A stretch of 64,000 nucleotides of DNA from Prado023 sp963798745 (GTDB taxonomy: Bacteria; Actinomycetota; Actinomycetes; S36-B12; CAIYMF01). Below are positions 6,591 to 13,978 of this stretch, piece by piece. The position numbers and the translations under genes were made by a program. The DNA is taken from contig CAWCUF010000007.1 of NCBI GenBank assembly GCA_963798745.1, positions 62,001 through 126,000 of the forward strand. The letters run 5' to 3'. The notes under the pieces are model-generated. The model saw nothing but the letters and a program-made list of their open reading frames with translations. It was not told the DNA's origin and made no database searches. The first letter of the stretch is position 1; each line of letters begins with the position of its first letter.

Positions 6591-7524
6591 GTCCCAGTTG
6601 ACGACGGTTTCCGCGGCGTGGGCGCCGGTCGTCGTGGCGGGGCTGGGATTGCTGACCCTTGCGGTGGCGTCGGTTGACGGGGTCCTCGCTGCCCGCGGGG
6701 TCGGCGCATCGACGGGTACGGGGTTGCTGCGCCCGTTGGACGAGGGCTCGCGGTTGCTGCGTCAGCGGCGACGTACGACGGTTTCGGCTGATCGGCTGTT
6801 GTGGCGCATTGGCGGGTCCGGACTTCTGGTGGCCGCTGTGTTGATGGTCAGCGTGGTGCCGTTGGGGCAGTGGACGCTCTTCGACCTCGATGTGGGTGTG
6901 GTGTGGTTCAACGCAGTCGACGTGGCGGTGTGGGCGTTGGTGTGGCTGCTGGGCTGGGGCGCGAACTCGGCGTACGGCCTGGTGGGGAGCTACCGATTCC
7001 TGGCCCAGGCGCTGGGCTATGAGCTTCCCCTGATGTTCGCCCTGGTCGCGCCGGTGATCGCCGCCGGCGCCCTTGACCTCGGCTCGATCCAGGCTGCCCA
7101 GAGCGACCTGTGGTTCGTGGTCTGGATGCCGGTGGCGTTCGCCGTCTACTGCCTCGGTGTGGTCGGGTTCTCGGTGTGGGGGCCGTTCTCCCCGGCTCTG
7201 GGTCGGGACCTCGCGGGGGGTGTGCTCGCAGAGCTTTCCGGGCCGGACCGGCTCGTTGTCCTGGCGGGCCGCTACGCGCTGCTCACGGCCGGTGCGGCGT
7301 TCGCGGTGCCGATGTTCCTGGGCGGGGGGTCTGGTCCGTTGCTGCCGGGCGCTGTGTGGGTGGTGGTCAAGGCCGGTCTGCTGGCCGCGGCGCTGGTGTC
7401 GCTGCGCCGTCACGTCCCGGCGATCCGCCCCGACCTCTTCCTCGAGGTGGGGTGGGTTGTGCTGCTCCCGGTCGTGATCGTGCAGGACTTGTTCGTGTCC
7501 GTCGTCGCCGTGTGGAGGTTCTGA
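6583..7524 (+). CDS. nuoH: NuoH-like membrane subunit lacking the acidic quinone loop
   Basis: 313 residues with about eight membrane helices, near normal for NuoH. Conserved pieces: Y-R-F-L-A-Q-A-L-G-Y-E-L-P-L in the middle, G-S-G-P-L-L-P-G late, and L-E-V-G-W-V-V-L-L-P at the last helix. Where working NuoH carries P-F-D-L-P-E-A-E-x-E-L, this protein reads P-F-S-P-A-L-G-R-D-L-A-G, so all the conserved Glu are gone. The first loop's usual K-E-D is R-Q-R-R. NuoH normally joins the quinone cavity to the proton path; here that link appears cut. The ATG overlaps the previous stop codon by 8 bases. Confidence 0.8.
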   Translation: MVESQLTTVSAAWAPVVVAGLGLLTLAVASVDGVLAARGVGASTGTGLLRPLDEGSRLLRQRRRTTVSADRLLWRIGGSGLLVAAVLMVSVVPLGQWTLFDLDVGVVWFNAVDVAVWALVWLLGWGANSAYGLVGSYRFLAQALGYELPLMFALVAPVIAAGALDLGSIQAAQSDLWFVVWMPVAFAVYCLGVVGFSVWGPFSPALGRDLAGGVLAELSGPDRLVVLAGRYALLTAGAAFAVPMFLGGGSGPLLPGAVWVVVKAGLLAAALVSLRRHVPAIRPDLFLEVGWVVLLPVVIVQDLFVSVVAVWRF

Positions 7525-7526
7525 TC

Positions 7527-8087
7527 GTGGTCGCTGACATCGCCTTCTGGGGCCTGGCCGTGGTCGCCGTCCTTGCCGGCGCCGCGGTGTTCTACGTCGG
7601 CTCGATGGCCCGGGCCACCTACGCGTTGGCGCTGTCGTTCGTGGCCGTCGGCTTCCAGGTGCTCGTGCTGCACCAGTCCTACGTCGGAGTGGTGACGGTG
7701 CTGATGATGGTGATGGAGATGGCCGTGATGGCGGTCTACATGGTGATGTTCATGGGGATGAACCCCGCGCTGATGCCGATGAGCATGGTGCACGACAATC
7801 GGTGGGCGCTGGCCGCGGCGCTCGGCACGTTCGGCCTGCTGGCCGTGGGAATCCTGCTGGTGGACTGGCCGACTCGCCGGGGCGTGCCGCCGGCGGACCT
7901 CACCGCAGCGCTCGGCGAATCATTGATGGGCCCGAAGATGCTGGCCATGGTGGTCATCAGCCCGGTGATGGTAGCCACCATCGTGGCCGGTGTCGTTCTC
8001 GCTGCGCACCGCACCCGCTATGACCGACTGGGCGATGATCTGTCGGGTCCGGCCACCGATCCCCAGCCGGGAGGGGTGCGCCGGTGA
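7527..8087 (+). CDS. nuoJ: NuoJ-like membrane subunit, rich in methionine
   Basis: 186 residues, five membrane helices. The third helix and following loop are strikingly Met-rich (V-L-M-M-V-M-E-M-A-V-M-A-V, then M-V-M-F-M-G-M-N). In typical NuoJ this helix is Y-V-G-A-V-M-V-L-F-L-F-V-V-M; here a Glu is in the helix instead. GTG at 7527 was preferred because GGAGG lies 8 bases upstream and it follows the nuoH stop by two bases; an earlier in-frame GTG at 7512 lies inside nuoH. NuoJ forms part of the proton path between NuoH and NuoK. Its stop overlaps nuoK (GTGA). Confidence 0.8.
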   Translation: MVADIAFWGLAVVAVLAGAAVFYVGSMARATYALALSFVAVGFQVLVLHQSYVGVVTVLMMVMEMAVMAVYMVMFMGMNPALMPMSMVHDNRWALAAALGTFGLLAVGILLVDWPTRRGVPPADLTAALGESLMGPKMLAMVVISPVMVATIVAGVVLAAHRTRYDRLGDDLSGPATDPQPGGVRR

Positions 8088-8386
8088 CCATCGAAGGTGT
8101 GCTTCTGGTGGCCGCTGCCCTGTTCTCGGTCGGGCTGTACGGCGCGATCTCCCAGCAGGTCGTGGTGATGGTGATGATGGGCCTGGAGCTGATGATCAAC
8201 GGGGTCATCCTCGGCGCGGCCGGGATGTGGTGGTTCCTCGCGCCGCACCCCTCGGGGCAAGTGCTGCTGATGGTCGTCCTCGCGGCCATGACCGTGGAGA
8301 TGGCCATGGGTTTCGCGGTGGCCACCCTGCTGCACCGCGAACACGAGGCGGACATGACCGACATGGCCACGGACTTGGCCGGGTGA
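8084..8386 (+). CDS. nuoK: NuoK-like membrane subunit
   Basis: 100 residues with three helices, the standard NuoK size. Both buried glutamates needed for proton transfer are present: G-L-E-L-M-I-N in helix 2 and A-M-T-V-E-M-A-M-G in helix 3. This matters because it suggests the ion path of the arm is still under selection although the redox side is missing. GTGA overlap with nuoJ upstream; nuoL begins 4 bases downstream. Confidence 0.88.
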   Translation: MTIEGVLLVAAALFSVGLYGAISQQVVVMVMMGLELMINGVILGAAGMWWFLAPHPSGQVLLMVVLAAMTVEMAMGFAVATLLHREHEADMTDMATDLAG

Positions 8387-8390
8387 GCGC

Positions 8391-10304
8391 GTGATGCTCG
8401 CTCAGGCGGGAGCGTGGCTCGTCGTGCTCGTGCCGGCCCTGGTCGGGGGCTGGCTCGTGTTGGCCCGCCCCAGGCCGCGGGTGGCGGTCGCCACGTCGCT
8501 GGTGGCGGCGACGTGGACGCTGGTGGGGGCGGTGCTCGTGGCGCTGTCCGGGCCCGAGACGTCGACGCCCTTCGTCGCGGGGTCCGAACTCGCCCTGCGG
8601 GTGGATCCCCTGGCCGCGATCACCCTGGTGACGGTGACCACGGTGACCCAACTGGTGCTGGCCTTCTCCGCGGTGGAGATCCGCGAGGGGGTGGCCCGCT
8701 TCCACGGACTGATGTTGCTGTTCGCGGCCTCGGTGAACTTGACCGTGATGGCCGACACACTGCCCACGTTGCTGTTCGCCTGGGAACTGATGGGTGCCAC
8801 GTCGTATGCACTCATCGGCTTCTGGTGGCGTGACAACGTTCGGGTCTCGGCGGGTCTGACGGCCTTCGTCACGACTCGCACAGCCGACCTGGGGCTGTAC
8901 GTCGCGGCGGCGGCCGCCCTGGCCGGTGGCACCGCCCTGGGTCTGAGCGAGCTGCCTGGTATCACGGGCGGCTGGCGGGATGTGGCTGCCGCCGGTGTGC
9001 TCGTCGCCGCGTTGGGCAAGGCAGCTCAGCTACCGTTCTCCTTCTGGCTCTCCGGCGCGATGCAGGGCCCCAGCCCGGTCAGTGCGCTGCTGCACTCGGC
9101 AGCGATGGTGGCCATGGGCGGATACCTGCTGCTGCGCACGGAGCCCTTGCTGGCTGCGACCTCCTGGGCGCCGAATGTGGCCGCGTGGGCGGGAGTGACC
9201 ACGGCGGTTCTGATGGGTGTCGTGGCACTCGGCCAGCGGGACCTCAAGCAGCTCCTCGCGGCCTCCACCTCCGCGCAGCTGGGGTTCGTCGTGCTCGCCG
9301 CCGGAGTCGGGAGCCTGGCCGGGGGCACCGCTCACCTGGTTGCCCACGCGTCGACGAAGGCCTTGCTCTTCCTGGTGGCGGGGACGTGGCTCACGGCGCT
9401 GGGCAGCAAACAGCTGTCCGAGCTGCGGGGCGCTGCCCGGTGGGACCGGGTGGTCGGGTGGTCGGCCACCGTCGGCCTGGCCGCTCTGGCCGGTCTGGCT
9501 CCGCTGTCGCTGTGGGCCACGAAGGACGCCGTGCTGGCTGAGGCGCTGCGTGTCTCCCCCGCGCTGTACGCCGCCGGCCTGGTCGCGGCGGGGTTGTCGG
9601 CCGGCTACGCAGGCAAGGTGCTCTGGCTGCTCTGGGCCGACCGGGCCGGTGATGCGGTCGCGCGGATGGGGGCGGCGGCGGACCGGCTCGGTGGCTGGGG
9701 CAGGGCCCCCCTGGTGGTCCTGGCGGTGGGCGCCGCGGTCCTCGGGGTCTTGGCGCTGCCGCCTGTGGACGGCGAGCTGGCCGACGCGCTCGGCGGCGCT
9801 CCCCCCCAAGGAGGGTTGGCCGGGCTCCTGGTCTCGGCCGTCCTGGCAGGGGCAGTCGTCTTGCTCGTGGCCCGGGTCAGGCTGCCGGAGCCGGGCTGGG
9901 CGCTGTCGTGGCTCGGGTTGGAACGGGCTGCGCACCGGTTCGTGGTCCGGCCCACCCTGGCGCTGGCCGAGGCCACCGCTCGGTTCGACGACCGCGTGGT
10001 CGACCGGGTCGTCGAGGTCACCGGCGCCACGGTCGTGCGGGCCGCGGATCGGGCGGCCCGTGTCGACGACAGCAGCATCGATGCAGTCGTCGAGGCCACC
10101 GGCGCTGCGGTCGTGCGGGCTGCGGATCGGGCGGCCGGTGCAGACATCAGAGCCGTCGACGGGGCCGTCGAAGCTCTTGGCGCCGGTGTACGTCGTCTGG
10201 GGTCGCTGGCTCGGCGACCGCAGACCGGTCAGCTGCACCAGTACTACCTTCAGGTCGTCGCACTCCTCGTGCTCGGCGCCGTCCTCCTCGTCCTCGTGAG
10301 GTGA
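8391..10304 (+). CDS. nuoL: NuoL-like antiporter subunit with a repeated C-terminal tail
   Basis: 637 residues. The antiporter core is complete: helix Glu in F-A-W-E-L-M-G-A-T-S-Y-A-L, Lys and His in G-K-A-A-Q-L-P-F-S-F-W-L-S and L-L-H-S-A-A-M-V, and Lys in S-T-K-A-L-L-F-L. These are the residues that move protons in NuoL. After the core, about residues 535-610 hold three copies of a 26-residue unit (78 bp apart) before a final hydrophobic helix; in normal NuoL this is where the long horizontal helix runs, so the repeats may form or extend it. The start GTG is followed directly by an ATG codon. nuoM overlaps the stop (GTGA). Confidence 0.88.
   Translation: MMLAQAGAWLVVLVPALVGGWLVLARPRPRVAVATSLVAATWTLVGAVLVALSGPETSTPFVAGSELALRVDPLAAITLVTVTTVTQLVLAFSAVEIREGVARFHGLMLLFAASVNLTVMADTLPTLLFAWELMGATSYALIGFWWRDNVRVSAGLTAFVTTRTADLGLYVAAAAALAGGTALGLSELPGITGGWRDVAAAGVLVAALGKAAQLPFSFWLSGAMQGPSPVSALLHSAAMVAMGGYLLLRTEPLLAATSWAPNVAAWAGVTTAVLMGVVALGQRDLKQLLAASTSAQLGFVVLAAGVGSLAGGTAHLVAHASTKALLFLVAGTWLTALGSKQLSELRGAARWDRVVGWSATVGLAALAGLAPLSLWATKDAVLAEALRVSPALYAAGLVAAGLSAGYAGKVLWLLWADRAGDAVARMGAAADRLGGWGRAPLVVLAVGAAVLGVLALPPVDGELADALGGAPPQGGLAGLLVSAVLAGAVVLLVARVRLPEPGWALSWLGLERAAHRFVVRPTLALAEATARFDDRVVDRVVEVTGATVVRAADRAARVDDSSIDAVVEATGAAVVRAADRAAGADIRAVDGAVEALGAGVRRLGSLARRPQTGQLHQYYLQVVALLVLGAVLLVLVR
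10008..10190 (+). repeat. 78-bp repeat, three units, within nuoL
   Basis: Units begin at about 10008, 10086 and 10164 and encode V-V-E-(V/A)-T-G-A-(T/A)-V-V-R-A-A-D-R-A-A; the third is more diverged. The exact 78-base spacing keeps frame (26 residues). It looks like in-gene duplication of a helical segment. Confidence 0.75.
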
Positions 10305-11797
10305 GCGTGCTCAGTCTGATCGTCTTCCTGCCTCTGGCGGTTGCGGTGGTCCTTGCCGTCGTGCCCCGGATCGGCGACAGGACCGCCCAGTGGGCCTGGG
10401 TGGTGACTGCCGGGGTCGAAGTCGCCCTCGTGGCTGGCCTGTGGGTCGGCTACGAAGCCCCCGGGCCCAATGAGTTGGCTTTTGAGGCGCAGGTTGCCTG
10501 GATCCCCGGAGTGGACAGCAGCTACCACGTCGGGGTCGATGGGCTCTCCCTGCCGCTGCTGGCGATGACTGCGGTCGTCTTCTTCGCCTGTTCGGTATAC
10601 GCGTTGCAGGAAACGCGGCGCGTACGCGGTCAGGCGGCGCTCTTCCTGGCGCTCCAGAGCGCGAGTATGGGACTCTTCGTTGCCGCGGACCTGATCCTGT
10701 TCTTCCTCTTCTTCGACCTGTCCATCGTGGGGATGTACTTCATCATCGCCGGATGGGGCCACGGGGACGCGGCACGCTCGGCCTTGAAGTTCTTCCTCTA
10801 CACGTTCCTGGGCTCGCTCGCGCTGCTCGTCGGCTTCATAGGCCTCTTCCTGGGGGCCGACCCGCACACCTTCGACATGCCGGCGCTCGTCGAGGCAGCG
10901 CCGTTCACCGACGACCCGCTGACCGGGGGACTGGTGCTCGCCGCGGTCCTGCTCGGCCTGGCGGTGAAGACTCCCACCGTGCCCTTCCACACGTGGCTGC
11001 CCCCGGCGCACACCGACGCGCCCGCGGTCGGGTCGGCGGTGCTGGCGGCGGTTCTGCTGAAGATGGGGACCTACGGGTTCGTCCGGATCGCGATGCCGAT
11101 GCTGCCCCAGGCGTGGCAGGCCTGGGCGTGGCCGATCATCGCCGTGGGTGTCGTCTCGGCGCTGTACGGCGCGCTCGTGGCGCTCGCCCAGACCGACCTG
11201 AAGCGGATGGTCGCCTACACCTCGGTGAACCACATGGGGTACGTCGTCATGGCTGTCGGCGCCGCGGGACTCGTCTCCCAGGACACTGTGCAGGCCCGCG
11301 AGGTCGCAGTGGCCGGAGCGACCACCCAGATGGTCAGCCACGGGCTGGTGACCGGCGCGCTGTTCCTGATGGCCGGCGTGCTGCACCGCCGCACCGGCAG
11401 CTACGACATGAGCGCCTACGGAGGGCTGGCCGGCTCGGCGCCCCGGCTGGCGACATTCTTCGCGGTTGGAGCGTTCGCCTCGCTGGGCCTACCGGGCCTG
11501 TCCGGCTTCATCGCGGAGTTCCAGATCTTCACCGGAAGCATCGCCGTCGCGCCGGTCACCGCGGTTGCTCTGTTGGGCATCCTGCTCACGGCTGCGCTGT
11601 TCCTGCGCGCCCTGCAACGGGTGTTCACTGGCCACACCCGGCAGTTGTCGGTGGGGTTCGCGGACCTGAGCCCGGCCGAGAACTGGTCTGTGGGAGCCCT
11701 GCTCGCGCTGTCGCTGGTCATCGGCGTACTGCCTCGCACGTTGCTCGACGTCATCTATCCGGCGGCACAGGCCGTGGTGCAGTTGGTCGGACGCTGA
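10301..11797 (+). CDS. nuoM: NuoM-like antiporter subunit
   Basis: 498 residues from a GTG that overlaps the nuoL stop. Conserved: K-T-P-T-V-P-F-H-T-W-L-P-P-A-H with the channel Lys and His, L-L-K-M-G-T-Y-G in the next helix, and D-L-K-R-M-V-A-Y-T-S-V-N-H-M-G. The helix that carries the key Glu in NuoM has F-F-D-L-S-I-V-G-M-Y, Asp in place of Glu, an acidic substitution that may still work. An N-terminal sensing helix and about 14 membrane segments are present, the full family length. Confidence 0.88.
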   Translation: MSVLSLIVFLPLAVAVVLAVVPRIGDRTAQWAWVVTAGVEVALVAGLWVGYEAPGPNELAFEAQVAWIPGVDSSYHVGVDGLSLPLLAMTAVVFFACSVYALQETRRVRGQAALFLALQSASMGLFVAADLILFFLFFDLSIVGMYFIIAGWGHGDAARSALKFFLYTFLGSLALLVGFIGLFLGADPHTFDMPALVEAAPFTDDPLTGGLVLAAVLLGLAVKTPTVPFHTWLPPAHTDAPAVGSAVLAAVLLKMGTYGFVRIAMPMLPQAWQAWAWPIIAVGVVSALYGALVALAQTDLKRMVAYTSVNHMGYVVMAVGAAGLVSQDTVQAREVAVAGATTQMVSHGLVTGALFLMAGVLHRRTGSYDMSAYGGLAGSAPRLATFFAVGAFASLGLPGLSGFIAEFQIFTGSIAVAPVTAVALLGILLTAALFLRALQRVFTGHTRQLSVGFADLSPAENWSVGALLALSLVIGVLPRTLLDVIYPAAQAVVQLVGR

Positions 11798-11824
11798 CAT
11801 GGGGCGGGCTCTCGAGGGTCGCCC

Positions 11825-13243
11825 ATGAGCATGCGGGTGGAGCTGATGCTTCCCGAGGCGCTGTTGTTCGGCGGCGGGCTGGCCCTGCTGCTGGGGGGGT
11901 CGTTCCTCCCGTTGCGACGGCTGTGGTGGACCCGGCTGGCCGCCGGCGTGTCGCTGGTTGCCTCCGGGGTCGTGGCCGCGGTTGAGCTGGCCGGACCTGT
12001 CGAGGGCGCGTTCGAGGGCGCGTTCGCGGTGGACACGTTGACCGGGGTCGTACGCGTGGTGGTCTGTGTGGGCACGCTGATGGTGGTGGCCCTGGGCGTC
12101 GACGAGTTGCGCGGCTCACCCCGAGAAGCCGAAACCTACGCCCTGCTGCTGTTCTCCGCGACAGGGACCATGGTCCTGGGCGGCGCCCACGACCTGTTGG
12201 TACTCGTGGTGGGCTTCCTGCTGGCCAGCATCCCGCTGTACGGGCTCATCGGAATGGTGCGCACTCCTCGCGGCGCCGAGGCAGCCATGAAGACCTACCT
12301 GATGGGTGCGCTCTTCGGCATCGTGCTGATGGCAGGCGTGACGCTGTTCTACGGCCTTGTGGGCGAGACGAGCTACCCGGCGCTCGGCGACCGGCTGGGC
12401 GGCGCGCCCCCGGGGGTCGCGGCGGTCGCGGTGCTGGCCGTGCTGGTTGGCCTGCTGTTCAAGGCCGGGGGCGTGCCGGCCCACTTCTGGGTCCCGGACG
12501 CCGCGCAGGGGGCCAGTGCCACGGTCGCCGCCTTCCTGACCACGGTGCCGAAGATCGGTGCCGTCGCCGCCGCGTACCGCTTGGTGGACACGCTGCCCGC
12601 GGATCCGCGCTGGCCGGCGCTGGTCGCGGTGCTCGCCGTGCTCGGCATGACACTGGGCAACCTGGCCGCCTACTGGCAGCAGGACCCCCGCCGGCTGTTG
12701 GGATGGTCGACTGTGGGCCAGGTCGGGTTCCTGCTGGTCCCGGTAGCGGTCGCCGGCCGCAGCGACCTGGCGCTTCCTGCCATGCTGGTCTATCTGGCCG
12801 GCTACACCGTCACCAACATCGCCGCTTTCGGGGTCACTGCGGCGCTACCCGAGCGTCAGGACCTGGACTCCTACCGGGGCCTGGCGTCGGCACGCCCATG
12901 GTTGGCCGCGGCGCTCCTGGTCTCACTGCTGGGCCTGGTGGGCACGCCACCGACCGCGGTCTTCGTCGGCAAACTCACCACGGCCACCGCTGCCTGGGAC
13001 GCGGGGCTGGCCTGGCTGACCGTGGTGGTGTTCGTCAACACACTGGTCAGCCTCTTCTACTACCTGCGTTGGGTGGCACCTGCATACCGACCCGCCGATC
13101 CCGCCACCCGAACCAACACAACCAGCTCCATCGCGCACCGGTACGCAGCCGCGGTCGCGGTGACCGGAGCCAGTCTGAGTCTGGCGCTCGGCCTCGCCGC
13201 CGGGCTGCTGTGGTCAGTATTCGACGGCGCGCTGTTCAGGTGA
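11825..13243 (+). CDS. nuoN: NuoN-like antiporter subunit
   Basis: 472 residues, about 14 membrane helices. The channel region is typical: L-F-K-A-G-G-V-P-A-H-F-W-V-P-D-A, then P-K-I-G-A-V-A-A-A-Y-R and R-L-L-G-W-S-T-V-G-Q-V-G. Last gene of the cluster; 27 bases separate it from nuoM. No gene for the NADH (NuoE-F-G) or connecting (NuoB-C-D-I) modules follows: the next 730 bases hold no intact gene. Confidence 0.88.
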   Translation: MSMRVELMLPEALLFGGGLALLLGGSFLPLRRLWWTRLAAGVSLVASGVVAAVELAGPVEGAFEGAFAVDTLTGVVRVVVCVGTLMVVALGVDELRGSPREAETYALLLFSATGTMVLGGAHDLLVLVVGFLLASIPLYGLIGMVRTPRGAEAAMKTYLMGALFGIVLMAGVTLFYGLVGETSYPALGDRLGGAPPGVAAVAVLAVLVGLLFKAGGVPAHFWVPDAAQGASATVAAFLTTVPKIGAVAAAYRLVDTLPADPRWPALVAVLAVLGMTLGNLAAYWQQDPRRLLGWSTVGQVGFLLVPVAVAGRSDLALPAMLVYLAGYTVTNIAAFGVTAALPERQDLDSYRGLASARPWLAAALLVSLLGLVGTPPTAVFVGKLTTATAAWDAGLAWLTVVVFVNTLVSLFYYLRWVAPAYRPADPATRTNTTSSIAHRYAAAVAVTGASLSLALGLAAGLLWSVFDGALFR

Positions 13244-13495
13244 CGCCGACCCACGCGCCGGGGTGGCTGACAGACCCGACATCGGGCCGAGGCGATGGCG
13301 GTGGCGCGTTCGGCGTATCCGGGGTGGGGCTCGACACCTTCGGGCTGGCAAGTCGGTCGACGACGCCCTGGAGCGCCTCGATCTGCTGATGGCCCCTGGC
13401 CGACTACGAGACCTTGGTCAGCGGGACCGCTAACCGCATCTGACCACCGTCCCGGCTGACGACGACCGGACATCCTGCGCCGCGGCCCTGGCTGC

Positions 13496-13605
13496 TCAGC
13501 CCGCGGTCGGGTCGAGTTGGACCCCGAGTTCGGTGAGTAGGTCGCGGACCCGGGCTTCGATCGTGTCGCGGATGGGTCGGACGTCGACGCGTTGCAGCGG
13601 TTGAT
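13496..13605 (-). pseudogene. Possible arsenate reductase (ArsC) C-terminal fragment
   Basis: The minus strand reads P-L-Q-R-V-D-V-R-P-I-R-D-T-I-E-A-R-V-R-D and on to a TGA at 13498-13496. This resembles the end of mycothiol-dependent ArsC/low-molecular-weight phosphatase proteins. The catalytic N-terminus is absent. The match is short, so the family is uncertain. Confidence 0.3.
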
Positions 13606-13966
13606 GCTACTGGGCCCACCGCCAAGTCCTGCCCAAAAGGTCTGGCGATCGCATCGACGCCAGCGAACAAGAGAAGACGAGCCGCGTGAAGCGACAGGTC
13701 GACCGGCCCGGAGAGGTGTGCATGCACCCCACCCATTCTGGCATTCAGTCGACGCCGAGGGGCTCAAGGCTGACAGGCGGGGGCCACTGCCACCTCCTCC
13801 TGGCGACTGGCGCGTATGCCGCGCTGGGCACCCGAGCGAAGGTGACCGCGTCCGCCTGGGCGGGGATGCCAGCCGCGACGTGTGAGATCGGCGGCGACGT
13901 GGGGCACGGTGCCGGCACGCCGGGGTCCGCGGTTGCGCCCGGGTGCGTTCGGGGCTCGGTGGTGTC

Positions 13967-13972
13967 TATCGT
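13967..13972 (+). promoter_or_regulatory. -10 box of the decarboxylase gene (leaderless start)
   Basis: TATCGT ends 6 bases before the ATG at 13979, so the transcript probably begins at the start codon. No convincing -35 is seen. Confidence 0.4.
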
Positions 13973-13978
13973 CGGAGT

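Larger units (their letters stand above)
13244..13978. other. Region without an intact gene after nuoN
   Basis: 735 bp. The only recognisable sequence is a possible ArsC tail on the minus strand at 13496-13605. Other open stretches have no family-like content or ribosome site. No clear terminator hairpin follows nuoN. Confidence 0.5.

Noticed and set aside
5071..13243. Mrp-type Na+/H+ antiporter operon
   Set aside because: NuoL, M and N resemble Mrp subunits, but nuoA, nuoH and nuoJ are present and mrpB, E, F and G are absent, so a complex I origin fits better.
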